Below are positions 1 through 8,727 of a stretch of DNA of 61,497 nucleotides, piece by piece. The notes below the pieces were generated by a model that ran no database searches, had not been told where the DNA came from, and was given only the letters and a program-made list of their open reading frames with translations. How positions within the stretch are numbered: the stretch's first letter is position 1; each line of letters begins with the position of its first letter. The position numbers and the translations under genes are program-made. Origin of the DNA: Chitinophagaceae bacterium (GTDB lineage Bacteria; Bacteroidota; Bacteroidia; Chitinophagales; UBA10324); the NCBI GenBank assembly GCA_947469485.1, contig CANIPU010000017.1, forward strand, positions 1-61,497, read 5' to 3'.

Positions 1-195
1 AAGGAAAAAGCAATTGAGGAGCTGGATAAACTAATTAAGCTAAATAATGATTTAAAACCACAGGCAATGTGGGAGAAAGCAATATTGCTAATTGAATTAA
101 ATAAAAAGGATAAAGCGAAAACTGTATTAACAGATTTATCTAATATTAATTCTTCTTACAAGCAAAAGGCAATTGATAAGATAAAAGAACTGTAG
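1..195 (+). CDS. C-terminal fragment of a TPR-like helical protein (partial)
   Basis: Frame 1 is open from the first base of the window to a TAG at 193-195, giving the last 64 residues of a protein that starts upstream. The peptide is Lys/Glu/Leu rich and reads like two antiparallel helical hairpins (for example KEKAIEELDKLIKLNNDL, then LIELNKKDKAKTVL), which is the usual look of a tetratricopeptide-repeat C-terminus. The function cannot be read from this fragment. The next gene is convergent, ending at 265. Confidence 0.6.
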   Translation, partial: KEKAIEELDKLIKLNNDLKPQAMWEKAILLIELNKKDKAKTVLTDLSNINSSYKQKAIDKIKEL

Positions 196-264
196 AATTT
201 CAATGGTGAAATATTCTTCAGTTAACACTTTCATTTTTACCCGACCAAGTTTCAGGCATTGAAC

Positions 265-975
265 TTATTTCAAATTATGAAACACTTGCTGCACATCCTC
301 ATCGTCTTCTAACTTGGCAACTAACTGTAATACCTGATTTGCCTGTTCTTCACTTAATCCTTCTTTATAATTATTCGGAATTTGTTGCAACTCAGCACTC
401 TTGGCTTCAATATTTTTCGACTCTAATCCCTTTTGCATTTTACCGAATTCGGTGTATGGTGTGTAGATGATAATATCTTCATCGTCGGAATCAATTTCTT
501 CAGCACCAAAATCAATCAGGTCTAATTCTATTTCGTCGAGATTCACTTTAGTTTTATCTACTTTAAAAACACCCATGCGGTCGAAGGTAAAAGCAACAGA
601 CCCTTGAGAACCTATTGTGCCGCCACCTTTGCTCATAATCACACGCAGGTTTGAAATGGTGCGGGTCGGATTATCAGTGGCACATTCAATCATCAACGCA
701 ACTCCATTCGGAGCATAACCTTCATACACCTGTTCCTCCAGATTTTTTTCATCCTTATTGAGTGCGCGCTTGATGGCTGCCTCCACTTTATCTTTTGGCA
801 TACCAACACCCTTTCCATTTTGCATGGCTGTTCGAAGTCGAGAGTTAGTATCAGGATTTCCACCACCTGCTTTCACCGCAATGGCAATTTCTTTTCCTAT
901 TTTGGTAAATGCTTTTGAGACTCTGTCGTTACGGGCGAAAATGGTTGCCTTTCTGGTTTGAAATATTCTTCCCAT
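265..975 (-). CDS. yebC: YebC/PmpR (TACO1) family protein
   Basis: A 236-residue protein with the full family layout. The N-terminal GRIFQTRKATIFAR segment and helical bundle (about residues 1-75, with the GGGNPDTNSRLRTAM and GVGMPKDKVEAAIKRA stretches) lead into the alpha/beta domains with YEGYAPNGVALMIECATDN and SKGGGTIGSQGSVAFTFDR. The length matches the family (about 235-250). Members are described as DNA-binding regulators or as translation factors that relieve ribosome stalling at proline-rich sequences; which role applies here cannot be decided. The ATG at 975 is followed at once by the conserved N-terminus. It is divergent from the DUF4920 lipoprotein gene. Confidence 0.93.
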   Translation of the reverse strand: MGRIFQTRKATIFARNDRVSKAFTKIGKEIAIAVKAGGGNPDTNSRLRTAMQNGKGVGMPKDKVEAAIKRALNKDEKNLEEQVYEGYAPNGVALMIECATDNPTRTISNLRVIMSKGGGTIGSQGSVAFTFDRMGVFKVDKTKVNLDEIELDLIDFGAEEIDSDDEDIIIYTPYTEFGKMQKGLESKNIEAKSAELQQIPNNYKEGLSEEQANQVLQLVAKLEDDEDVQQVFHNLK

Positions 976-1103
976 TGGATTATGCTTTTTTTATCGGGGC
1001 GCTAAAATAGAAATAGAGATTTAAGTTAACCTAACAACTAACTGTCTATTTTATGATTTTTTTGAATGACCCAGTATCACTTCATTTGATAAAAATTATT
1101 AGT

Positions 1104-1541
1104 ATGAAAAAAGTGTTTCTGGCAATACTGGTTTCAGGAATGATTTATTCCTGCGAATTCAAAAAACAATATCAATTCGGAGTAACAGTTGATTCGACAA
1201 ATGCGATTTCAGTATCAGAGCTAATTTCAAATTCTCCGAGTGAAAATGTTGTGGTTAAAGGCAATATTACTTCGGTTTGTCAGGGAGAAGGTTGTTGGTT
1301 AAATCTGGATGCCGGTAACGGAGAGCAGGTATTTGTTGATTGGGATAAAAAATTTTCGGTACCAAGAGATATTGAAGGGAAAACAGTTTTTATTCATGGG
1401 TTTTCATATTTAGATACTACCACAGTTGCTGAATTAAAACAAATGCAACGGGATAAAGGAAGACCGAATGAGGAAATTATGTTAATAGATTCACCTTTAA
1501 TTAAGGTTGCAATAAAGGCAGATGGTTTGGAAATAAAATAA
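1104..1541 (+). CDS. DUF4920-type lipoprotein
   Basis: The start is placed at ATG 1104, because the peptide from there begins with a lipoprotein signal (MKKVFLAILVSGMIYSC, lipid Cys at residue 17). An open extension to 1053 adds no sensible leader. The mature part (145 residues in all) has the CQGEGCWLNLDAGNGEQVFV and IEGKTVFIHG stretches typical of DUF4920, an OB-fold-like family common in Bacteroidota. A pair of close Cys residues (CQGEGC) may bind metal or form a disulfide. The role is unknown; it is presumably anchored in the envelope. It ends 18 bp from the convergent DUF2807 gene. Confidence 0.75.
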   Translation: MKKVFLAILVSGMIYSCEFKKQYQFGVTVDSTNAISVSELISNSPSENVVVKGNITSVCQGEGCWLNLDAGNGEQVFVDWDKKFSVPRDIEGKTVFIHGFSYLDTTTVAELKQMQRDKGRPNEEIMLIDSPLIKVAIKADGLEIK

Positions 1542-1559
1542 AGCAAATAATATCTTATC

Positions 1560-2276
1560 TCAATTACTATCAACTATACTACCTGATCCTGAGACATTAA
1601 TAGTAAGCTTAGGTGAACCCTGATAATATACATTTCCACTTCCGCTTATATTAATTCCAAGAGTTTCAATAGCGTTTACTTCAGCATTACCTGATCCACT
1701 TATATCAACCGTACAGGTTTTTGTAAAAAAATGAAATGCATGAACATCACCTGAACCAGAAATATCTACATCCAGATTATTACTTATACCATTTAGAGTT
1801 ATTGAACCACTACCACTAATTTTTGCAGTAGTATTATTTGAAACAGCATTTGCATTAATAGAACCACTTCCACTTACCTGAAAACTCATATCATCTGAAT
1901 AAATTGAATCAAGAGTATTAATTACTCCGGAACCTGAAGTTGAAATTGAATTTATTTCTGGAGAAGATATGTTGATTACAACATCAGATTGGTCACCTAA
2001 ACATCTCTTTGAATAAATGTTTAAAGCATCTCCGCTTGTTTCAAAAACAATTTTGTCAATAATATTTTCAGAAGCCGTAATAGTGATTGAATAAACCGAA
2101 TCATATTTCAAATAAACAGTTCCTTCGGTTTCAAAGTTTAGTTTTTTAAAGCCTGAATTATCAATAATGTTAGTTATAACATTCCCTTTTGCATGAAGGC
2201 AAGGCCATTTGTTTTCTTTACAAGAAAAAAAGGAAATAGTAATAATGCCTGCAATAAATAAAAATTTAAATTTCAT
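1560..2276 (-). CDS. DUF2807 (head-GIN domain) lipoprotein
   Basis: A 238-residue lipoprotein: signal MKFKFLFIAGIITISFFSC with the lipid Cys at about residue 19, then a right-handed beta-helix-like body. The hallmark is a run of SGSG turns (SGSGVINTL, SGSGSINANAV, SGSGSITLNGI, SGSGDVHAF, SGSGNAEVNA, SGSGNVYYQ, SGSGSIVDSN) spaced about 19-20 residues apart, one per coil. This matches the 'putative auto-transporter adhesin, head GIN domain' family. No experimental role is established. It ends 18 bp from the convergent DUF4920 gene. Confidence 0.85.
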   Translation of the reverse strand: MKFKFLFIAGIITISFFSCKENKWPCLHAKGNVITNIIDNSGFKKLNFETEGTVYLKYDSVYSITITASENIIDKIVFETSGDALNIYSKRCLGDQSDVVINISSPEINSISTSGSGVINTLDSIYSDDMSFQVSGSGSINANAVSNNTTAKISGSGSITLNGISNNLDVDISGSGDVHAFHFFTKTCTVDISGSGNAEVNAIETLGINISGSGNVYYQGSPKLTINVSGSGSIVDSN

Positions 2277-2422
2277 TTATTTAAAATTTTAATGAAGGTA
2301 GTTTTCTTATTTAGAAGATTCAAAATAAAACAATTACAATTTTATTATAGGTAAAATCTTTAATGATTTTGAATTAATATGTAAATATTATAATTTATAG
2401 GTAACTAGGTATTTATTAAACA

Positions 2423-2461
2423 ATCACTATTGATTATATTAATAATATTATCAATAGTGAT
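2423..2461. repeat. 39-bp AT-rich palindrome between two minus-strand genes
   Basis: Perfect 12-bp arms (atcactattgat at 2423-2434 and its reverse complement at 2450-2461) enclose a 15-nt centre that is itself nearly palindromic, so 38 of 39 positions fit one dyad apart from a single t/t pair. It lies downstream of the gene ending at 2521 and upstream of the DUF2807 gene. There is no convincing T-run on either side, so a protein-binding dyad or an mRNA-stabilising hairpin is as likely as a terminator. Confidence 0.45.
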
Positions 2462-2520
2462 AAAAATCTATTATTTAACTAATATACCTTTTTTGACACA
2501 AAAATTGAAAAAATGCAACC

Positions 2521-2874
2521 TTAATTAGACTCAACAACCTGAGGCTCAGCTAGAATAGTTAATATAAAATCAGCATTCATACTGAATTTAAAACTTCCAA
2601 TTCCAATTTGTTGTTTCATAGCAATATTCTGACGAAGTGCTTCTGATAGGTCCTTTGCGATAGGAGGAATTGAACTATTATTCATAACTCTGCTATCTTT
2701 CATTTCCAATTCAAAATCGAAGGAGATTTTTTTTCTTTTGCTAGCTTCTTGAAATTCAGGCTTATATAAATTAAAAGATACCGCTTCATTTTTGCGTTGA
2801 GCTTCTTTAATTTTCATTGCTATAACCGGAAGGTATTTTTTCCAGACAGCCTGATAAATATCCAAGTCCTTCAT
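2521..2874 (-). CDS. hypothetical protein, 117 residues
   Basis: The start is taken at ATG 2874 (MKDLDIYQAVWKKYLP); the open frame continues 21 codons upstream but those encode an unlikely leader. The protein is soluble, with an amphipathic N-terminal helix, a Lys/Arg-rich middle (EASKRKKISFDFELEMKD) and a C-terminal beta-like part ending in AEPQVVESN. No signal peptide and no family I recognise. It is a lone gene on the minus strand, divergent from the lipoprotein gene at 3013. Confidence 0.6.
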   Translation of the reverse strand: MKDLDIYQAVWKKYLPVIAMKIKEAQRKNEAVSFNLYKPEFQEASKRKKISFDFELEMKDSRVMNNSSIPPIAKDLSEALRQNIAMKQQIGIGSFKFSMNADFILTILAEPQVVESN

Positions 2875-2977
2875 TTTAAAATTTTTGTAAAGATAATAAA
2901 AAGAATTTGAAACAAGTTTTCCACAAATTATTATCAAAAACAGTCTTTATTCTTAATTTCCATTGTAATACAAGTGC

Positions 2978-2985
2978 TATGTTTG
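2978..2985 (+). promoter_or_regulatory. candidate -7 box (TATGTTTG)
   Basis: An exact match to the Bacteroidota -7 consensus TAnnTTTG, 27 bp before the GTG start at 3013. That would give a leader of about 20 nt. No clear TTG/TTTG -33 element sits at the usual 19-21 bp spacing, so this is suggestive only. Confidence 0.3.
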
Positions 2986-3012
2986 ATGAATAGGTCGAAA
3001 CATTTTTAACAA

Positions 3013-3747
3013 GTGAACTTTAAACGGACGATATTCTTTTTTCTAATGGCAGTTATTTATGGCTGCGGTTTTTTTGATAATGAAGAAACAAAGAATGACA
3101 AAGGTGAAGTTGGAATGTTACCGGAAACAGACAGAAAGTATACTTTGAAGTCTGCGATAATAAAGCTGAAAAGTTCTAAGCAGATTTTAGGTTCAGATAT
3201 AGAAACCACAATTTATTTAGATGATTATGGCGATAAATACTGTAATAAAACCGATACAAAACTCAAATATAAGAATACGACAATTGTAACAAGTTCAGTG
3301 AGTATAACTAAAAACGATTTTACTTATACATATGACCCTGAAAAAAAGAGTGGTACAAAAAGTAAAAACAAAGGGAATTTTAATCCAATGCATGTTGATT
3401 TTGGTAAAATGGATAAACAATCATTGGAAACAAATGGAATTTCTAAAGAGGGTGAAACTGAATGCTTAGGTAGACTTTGTGAAGTTTATGTTCTGGAAAA
3501 TCCTGCATTGGAAATGTCAGGCCGATACGAAGTCTGGAATAAAATTCCATTAAAATTTTCGACAAAAATTGGAAATTCTCAAATGGAAATGTATGCTGTT
3601 GAAGTCCAGGAAAATCCGATAATTCCGGAAGATATATTTGATCTTCCTAAGGATATAGAATTTATTGATGCTGCAAATCCGTTAGCATCCGGGAACGAAC
3701 AAGTTCTTTCAGATTCTCTGCCGAATCTGCCTTCTTTGGATAAATAA
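3013..3747 (+). CDS. putative lipoprotein of unknown function
   Basis: A 244-residue protein starting at GTG 3013; no ATG lies in frame upstream, and the peptide begins directly with a lipoprotein signal (MNFKRTIFFFLMAVIYGC, lipid Cys at residue 18). The mature part is beta-rich with a CLGRLCEVYV segment and ends with an acidic, disordered tail (DLPKDIEFIDAANPLA). The shape (YEVWNKIPLKF, then MYAVEVQENPIIPEDIFDLP) recalls Bacteroidota periplasmic proteins of the DUF4412 sort, but I do not assign it. Its last 86 nt overlap the convergent plsC gene. Confidence 0.7.
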   Translation: MNFKRTIFFFLMAVIYGCGFFDNEETKNDKGEVGMLPETDRKYTLKSAIIKLKSSKQILGSDIETTIYLDDYGDKYCNKTDTKLKYKNTTIVTSSVSITKNDFTYTYDPEKKSGTKSKNKGNFNPMHVDFGKMDKQSLETNGISKEGETECLGRLCEVYVLENPALEMSGRYEVWNKIPLKFSTKIGNSQMEMYAVEVQENPIIPEDIFDLPKDIEFIDAANPLASGNEQVLSDSLPNLPSLDK

Positions 3748-4384
3748 GGTCACTCCAATAGCATTCAATTATTCCGGGTTTTAATTTAAATTCCTGTAAT
3801 AAATTTCCTGAGTTTTTAATAGTCATAGGAACCAATGGAATTCCGGTTTCCAGAGATAATTTAAAAGCGCCATCATAAAATTTTTTTAAAGGTTCGCTTG
3901 TTTTATTTCTTGTGCCTTCCGGAAATAAAAAAATACTAATCCCTTCATTCAAAGAGCGTTTCATGTTTTCTATACTTCTTGCTCTGCTTTCTTCATCTTT
4001 TCTGTTTACACTCAAATAAAGTTTTCTGATTATGTAACCAAAAAAAGGAATTTTTACCAACTCTTCCTTTGATAGATATCTGAAGGTAACCGGAGTAATT
4101 AGAGCACAAACAGGTACATCTAATAATGATGTGTGATTACTTACAAAAATATAAACACCATCTTTTTTCAAATGATGCATCCTTTTCACTTTTACTCTTA
4201 TTAAGTAAAATAAGAAGAGGGTTTTAGCCATACCATAAGAAATTTTATGTGCAATATGAGGAGTTCGTTTTCCGAAAATATTTGTTACAAACAAAAAATA
4301 GTAAAATGGAATACAAATGATAATTACAATTGAAACCACTATTGCAGCATAAATCCCAAAGAGTGTTTTTAAAAAATTTAGCAA
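3662..4384 (-). CDS. plsC: 1-acyl-sn-glycerol-3-phosphate acyltransferase (PlsC family)
   Basis: A 240-residue membrane acyltransferase of the lysophosphatidic-acid acyltransferase family, which adds the second acyl chain in phospholipid synthesis. It shows a hydrophobic N-terminal segment (about residues 8-35), the catalytic HxxxxD motif (NHTSLLD, H84 and D89), and the substrate-binding FPEGTR motif at 154-159. Length and ending are normal for the family, so the 86-nt overlap with the convergent lipoprotein gene looks genuine. It lies 10 bp downstream of pdxJ on the same strand and is probably co-transcribed with it. Confidence 0.9.
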   Translation of the reverse strand: MLNFLKTLFGIYAAIVVSIVIIICIPFYYFLFVTNIFGKRTPHIAHKISYGMAKTLFLFYLIRVKVKRMHHLKKDGVYIFVSNHTSLLDVPVCALITPVTFRYLSKEELVKIPFFGYIIRKLYLSVNRKDEESRARSIENMKRSLNEGISIFLFPEGTRNKTSEPLKKFYDGAFKLSLETGIPLVPMTIKNSGNLLQEFKLKPGIIECYWSDLIYPKKADSAENLKELVRSRMLTDLQHQ

Positions 4385-4394
4385 GAGAAAAAAT

Positions 4395-5111
4395 TTATTT
4401 TAATTGACGCAAATACATTTGAATTGTATTTTCCAAACCATAATAAAGCGCATCACAAATAAGCGCATGACCTATTGAAACTTCAGCAATGAACGGAAGA
4501 TTTTTTTTGAAATATGAAAGATTGTCAAGGCTTAAATCATGGCCTGCATTGACTAACAATCCGATGGATTGAGCATACTTGGCTGATTGAACATAGGGTT
4601 CAATTGCCTTGAATTTATCAGTAGAAAAAATATGGGCATATGGTCCGGTGTATAATTCAATACGGTCGGCATTTACAGCTTTTGCACCTTCAATAAACTG
4701 TTCAATCGGATCAACGAAAAGTGAAACGCGAATTCCGGATTCGTGCAATTCATTTATTACTTCAGTTAAAAATTTATTTTGCTTTAAAGTGTCCCAACCT
4801 TGGTTGCTTGTAATTACATTTTCGTCATCAGGAACTAAAGTGCATTGGGCAGGTTTTACTTTTTGAACAAGCTCCAGGAATTCTTTGGTTGGATATCCTT
4901 CAATATTAAACTCGGTATTCACTACATCTTTTAGTTCCAGCACATCAGCATATTTTATGTGTCTTTCATCTGGTCTTGGATGAACAGTAATTCCCTCAGC
5001 ACCAAAACGCTCGCAATCTTTAGCAGCTTTTATAACATCAGGTATATTTCCACCTCGAGCATTTCGAAGAGTTGCACATTTGTTAATGTTAACTGATAAC
5101 CTGGTATGCAT
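4395..5111 (-). CDS. pdxJ: pyridoxine 5'-phosphate synthase
   Basis: A 238-residue TIM-barrel enzyme that condenses 1-deoxyxylulose 5-phosphate with 3-amino-2-oxopropyl phosphate to pyridoxine 5'-phosphate (DXP-dependent vitamin B6 pathway). The N-terminal LSVNINKCATLRNARGGN, the ITVHPRPDERHI segment, the catalytic Glu region near FNIEGYP, and the C-terminal EVSIGHALICDALYYGL are all family signatures. The length is standard. It is followed by plsC after 10 bp on the same strand. Confidence 0.97.
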   Translation of the reverse strand: MHTRLSVNINKCATLRNARGGNIPDVIKAAKDCERFGAEGITVHPRPDERHIKYADVLELKDVVNTEFNIEGYPTKEFLELVQKVKPAQCTLVPDDENVITSNQGWDTLKQNKFLTEVINELHESGIRVSLFVDPIEQFIEGAKAVNADRIELYTGPYAHIFSTDKFKAIEPYVQSAKYAQSIGLLVNAGHDLSLDNLSYFKKNLPFIAEVSIGHALICDALYYGLENTIQMYLRQLK

Positions 5112-5258
5112 ATTTTTATTCTATATGCAAACATATTTAATTCAATAGTTTTAATTGAAAAATTTATCAATCAAAAATATTTTCGGTAAAATCAAATTTT
5201 AATTAAATGAAAAAGCAGGCAATAAGTAATTTAATAAAGAATGAAAATCTGTATCGTA

Positions 5259-5666
5259 TCAGGTAATTTTATTTAATTCAAAAAGAAAAAATTTATACAT
5301 CGCTAAAAAATGGGCGGTTTTTCTTCTTGAAATAAAAACTTTGGATTTATCTGTCATTAAAATAACTGCAGGTAATGCCTTTATTATTTCTTCAACTTGA
5401 AAAAAATTGATTAAGCATGATTTAGTTGCTCTGAAAAAATATTTTGAATTCAATTTTTTTTCCTGAAAGGTCAGATTGCGGGGACTTATATATGGTTCTT
5501 TGCCTTTTATGTAAAATACTGAATAACTTTTTTTTGCTTCGATTTTTATTATATCAATCATTCGGAAATCAATATTCCCATAATTAAAAGATTTTAGTTC
5601 AACAAAATCCGGCAAAAGGTTTAAGTGATTGATATTTATTTCCGATGACGAAGTACTATTTTCCAA
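5259..5666 (-). CDS. stand-alone LytTR-type DNA-binding regulator
   Basis: A 135-residue protein resembling a lone LytTR domain: IIKIEAKKSYSVFYIKG in the first strands, then a FFRATKSCLINFFQVEEI stretch and a VFISRRKTAHFLAMY C-terminus, which correspond to the F-R-h-k-s-x-l-I-N and S-R-R-x-x-x-x-F signatures of the family. No receiver domain and no transmembrane segment are present. The longest frame begins with TTG at 5666 and the next internal Met is about residue 36, inside the domain, so a TTG start is likely. Its target is unknown; it is divergent from the nuo operon. Confidence 0.65.
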   Translation of the reverse strand: MENSTSSSEININHLNLLPDFVELKSFNYGNIDFRMIDIIKIEAKKSYSVFYIKGKEPYISPRNLTFQEKKLNSKYFFRATKSCLINFFQVEEIIKALPAVILMTDKSKVFISRRKTAHFLAMYKFFLFELNKIT

Positions 5667-5997
5667 ACGGAGGTTAATTTTTCTGGAAAAGTAAAAGCGA
5701 AAATAAATTATGGATTAATGATTATAAACAATCTCTTTTCATTTATAAACTATAATAAACAAGTTTTATTATCGGTCGTATTTCTGATTTTTATTTTATG
5801 TAGTCAATTTGACAAAAACGGCTAGTTATTTTCTGCGTATTTGGTTTTATAACTTTAAAAATTTTAGCATATGTTAAACAAGAATTTTTAAAAAATTCAT
5901 AATAAAAAAACCAACATTTCTGTACTGATTTTACTCCTTGCTTTATTGAAGGGGCTTACCTTATTTTGTCGCTCTTTAAATGAGTTAAAACATTGTA
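5667..5997. other. 331-bp intergenic region between the LytTR gene and nuoA
   Basis: A very AT-rich stretch between two divergent genes. It holds no ORF of note and no RNA gene that I can recognise. The only features picked out are a candidate promoter for the nuo operon at 5938-5968 and several A/T runs (5885-5910). Regulatory sites for the LytTR gene probably also lie here. Confidence 0.6.
5938..5968 (+). promoter_or_regulatory. candidate nuo operon promoter
   Basis: TTG at 5938-5940, a 20-bp spacer, then TTATTTTG at 5961-5968, one mismatch from the Bacteroidota -7 box TAnnTTTG. The predicted start of transcription near 5975 would leave a leader of about 23 nt before nuoA. The call rests on consensus matching only. 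Confidence 0.35.
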
Positions 5998-6363
5998 ATG
6001 AACAGTTCTCCGATTGATTTTTTTCCAATTGTTATACAATTTTTTGTTGCAGTAGGTTTTGTTGGGTTAACAATGTTTGTCACTCACATAATTGGGCCAC
6101 GACTTTCAACAAAGAAAAAATTAAAACCATTTGAAAGCGGGGTAGAGTCAATAGGTAATGCAAGACAACCTTTTGCAATTAAATATTTTTTAACTGCTAT
6201 TCTTTTTGTTTTGTTTGATGTCGAAGTCATTTTTCTTTATCCATACGCAATAAACTTTTTAGATCTTGGAATGAGCGGATTAATTACCATGCTATTGTTT
6301 ATGGGATTATTGTTGTGTGGTTTAATATATGTGATTAGAAGCGGCGCGTTAGATTGGGAATAA
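5998..6363 (+). CDS. nuoA: NADH-quinone oxidoreductase subunit A
   Basis: A 121-residue membrane subunit of respiratory complex I, lying in the membrane near the quinone-binding junction. It has three predicted transmembrane helices and the family motif KPFESGVESIGNARQPFAIK in the loop between helices 1 and 2, followed by FLTAILFVLFDVEVIFLYP with the conserved acidic residues. First gene of the eleven-gene nuo operon; nuoB follows after 57 bp. Confidence 0.96.
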   Translation: MNSSPIDFFPIVIQFFVAVGFVGLTMFVTHIIGPRLSTKKKLKPFESGVESIGNARQPFAIKYFLTAILFVLFDVEVIFLYPYAINFLDLGMSGLITMLLFMGLLLCGLIYVIRSGALDWE

Positions 6364-6420
6364 TAAAAGTTTGGATTTTTTAATTTGAAAAAAGCAATGA
6401 ATTAATGAAATTATAGATAA

Positions 6421-6981
6421 ATGGCACTGGATATAAATACACCCCAAGCAAAGATTGTTGCCCCTCCACTCGGTGTTGGTGGTCCTGGGTATTATGCTAC
6501 CAGTTTTGATAAAGCAATTGGATTAGCAAAACAATTTTCAATATGGCCTTTGCCTTTTGCAACTTCATGTTGCGGAATTGAGTTCATGGCTACAATGGGA
6601 CCTAATTATGATTTGTCGCGTTTTGGAGCAGAGCGTTTGAGTTTCTCACCTAGACAGGCAGATTTATTAATGGTTATGGGAACCATTGCAAAAAAAATGG
6701 GACCGGTTCTTAAACAGGTTTATGAGCAAATGGCCGAACCTCGCTGGGTAATTGCAGTTGGAGCATGTGCTTCAAGCGGTGGAATTTTTGATACTTACTC
6801 TGTATTGCAAGGTATAGATCAGATAATTCCTGTTGATGTATATGTGCCTGGTTGCCCGCCAAGACCCGAACAGATTATTGACGGCTTTATGCGCATACAG
6901 GATTTAGTTCATAACGAATCACAGCGCAGAAGAAACTCACCTGAATACAAGGCATTACTAGAATCATACGGAATACGATGA
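6421..6981 (+). CDS. nuoB: NADH-quinone oxidoreductase subunit B
   Basis: A 186-residue peripheral-arm subunit that carries iron-sulfur cluster N2, the last electron carrier before quinone. The ligands are visible: the Cys pair in [10 protein letters not shown] (C50, C51), GACASSGG (C116) and [10 protein letters not shown] (C145). The family stretch [17 protein letters not shown] is intact. Its stop overlaps the nuoC start by 4 bp (ATGA), indicating translational coupling. Confidence 0.98.
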   Translation: MALDINTPQAKIVAPPLGVGGPGYYATSFDKAIGLAKQFSIWPLPFATSCCGIEFMATMGPNYDLSRFGAERLSFSPRQADLLMVMGTIAKKMGPVLKQVYEQMAEPRWVIAVGACASSGGIFDTYSVLQGIDQIIPVDVYVPGCPPRPEQIIDGFMRIQDLVHNESQRRRNSPEYKALLESYGIR

Positions 6982-7502
6982 GTGCAATAGTTGATTATAA
7001 AAATGTAATAGAGCGCATTGGAGAAAAATTCGGTGCGAAAGTTCATTCACCAGAAGATCCTTTTGGAATGTTGACTCTTAAAACTGATAAGGATTCTATA
7101 ATTCCCCTTCTGCAATTTCTTCGTGACGATGTTGAAATGCAATTTATTTTTTTGACAGATATATGCGCAGTTCATTATCCTGACAGGGCTGAAAAATTTG
7201 AAGTGGTTTACCACATTCATTCATTTCTGAATAATTTAAGAGTAAGAATTAAAGTTCCTTTATCCAGCGATCCTAAAATTCCAACTGCAGTTGATGTATT
7301 TAAATGTGCAAACTGGATGGAACGCGAAACATATGATTTCTATGGAGTAATTTTCGAAGGGCACCCTAATCTCAAGCGAATTTTGAATGTAGATGAAATG
7401 AGTATTTTTCCTATGAGAAAAGAATATCCTTTAGAAGATAATACTCGCTCAGATAAAGATGATAAGATGTTTGGAAGAATTAATGTGAATCGTGAAAACT
7501 GA
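6978..7502 (+). CDS. nuoC: NADH-quinone oxidoreductase subunit C
   Basis: A 174-residue 30-kDa-type subunit of complex I that packs against NuoD in the peripheral arm. It contains the family signature [20 protein letters not shown] and a following LKRILN segment. It is a separate gene, not fused to nuoD as in Escherichia coli. It starts inside the end of nuoB (4-bp overlap) and nuoD begins 2 bp after it. Confidence 0.96.
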   Translation: MSAIVDYKNVIERIGEKFGAKVHSPEDPFGMLTLKTDKDSIIPLLQFLRDDVEMQFIFLTDICAVHYPDRAEKFEVVYHIHSFLNNLRVRIKVPLSSDPKIPTAVDVFKCANWMERETYDFYGVIFEGHPNLKRILNVDEMSIFPMRKEYPLEDNTRSDKDDKMFGRINVNREN

Positions 7503-7504
7503 TA

Positions 7505-8713
7505 ATGATGAGCAAACCACAGAATATTAAGCATGCTTCTGACTTGGTGGAGAAACAAACCATTACATTAAATATCGGGCCTACTCATCCTGCAACTCAT
7601 GGTGTTTTTCAAAATGTGGTAGAGATTGATGGTGAAAGAATTGTAAGCGGCGATTCTACAATCGGGTATATTCATCGTGCATTTGAAAAAATAGCAGAGC
7701 ACCGGCCCTTTTATCAGGTAACCCCACTAACCGATCGATTAAATTATTGTAGCTCTCCTATAAATAACATGGGCTGGCACATGACTGTTGAAAAATTGCT
7801 TGGAATTATAGTTCCTAAACGCGCTCAATACCTGCGTGTTATTATAATGGAACTCGCCCGAATTTCAGATCATATAGTTTGCAACAGTGTAATTGGTGTT
7901 GATACAGGGGCACTTACAGGTTTTACATATGTTTTTCAATGGCGCGAAAAAATTTATGAAATATTTGAAGAAATATGCGGTGCCCGATTAACTACTAACA
8001 TCGGAAGAGTTGGAGGTCTTGAACGCGATTTCAATGACATTGCTTTTAAAAAACTGGAATCATTTTTAAAAGATTTTCCGAAAGGGTGGAAAGAGTTTGA
8101 GAATTTATTAGTGCGTAACAGAATATTTATGGATCGCACACGCACAGTTCCGGTTACAGCCGAATTTGCTTTGCAATATGGTTTCACAGGACCCAATCTT
8201 CGTGCAACCGGAGTTGATTATGATGTTCGTGTCATGAGTCCTTATAGCAGTTACGAAGATTTTGATTTTAAAATTCCGGTAGGAACTAAAGGAGATACCT
8301 ATGATAGGTTTATGGTTCGCAATCAGGAAATATGGGAGAGTTTGAAAATCATTCGTCAGGCTTTAGATAAATTACCTGATGGTCCTTACCACGCTGATGC
8401 TCCGCAATTTTATCTTCCTCCAAAACAAGAAGTTTACAACAACATGGAGGCTCTCATTTATCATTTTAAAATAGTGATGGGAGAAATTGATGCGCCAAAA
8501 GGAGAGGTGTATCATTCGGTTGAAGGAGCAAACGGAGAACTTGGATTTTATTTAATAAGTGATGGAGGAAGAGCAGCTTACCGGTTGCATTTCCGCCGGC
8601 CTTGTTTTATTTATTACCAGGCATTTACTGAAATGGTAAAAGGTTGCTTATTGTCCGATGCAATTGTAGCTATGAGTAGTATGAATATTATTGCCGGTGA
8701 ATTAGATGCTTAA
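7505..8713 (+). CDS. nuoD: NADH-quinone oxidoreductase subunit D
   Basis: A 402-residue 49-kDa-type subunit that forms the quinone-binding pocket together with NuoB. Signatures: NIGPTHPATHGVF near the N-terminus, GYIHRAFEKIAEHRPFYQ, the TDRLNYCSSPINNMGW region, and the C-terminal MNIIAGELDA. It begins with two successive ATG codons at 7505 and 7508, either of which could be used. nuoE follows after 14 bp. Confidence 0.98.
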   Translation: MMSKPQNIKHASDLVEKQTITLNIGPTHPATHGVFQNVVEIDGERIVSGDSTIGYIHRAFEKIAEHRPFYQVTPLTDRLNYCSSPINNMGWHMTVEKLLGIIVPKRAQYLRVIIMELARISDHIVCNSVIGVDTGALTGFTYVFQWREKIYEIFEEICGARLTTNIGRVGGLERDFNDIAFKKLESFLKDFPKGWKEFENLLVRNRIFMDRTRTVPVTAEFALQYGFTGPNLRATGVDYDVRVMSPYSSYEDFDFKIPVGTKGDTYDRFMVRNQEIWESLKIIRQALDKLPDGPYHADAPQFYLPPKQEVYNNMEALIYHFKIVMGEIDAPKGEVYHSVEGANGELGFYLISDGGRAAYRLHFRRPCFIYYQAFTEMVKGCLLSDAIVAMSSMNIIAGELDA

Positions 8714-8727
8714 AATTGATTTGAAAA

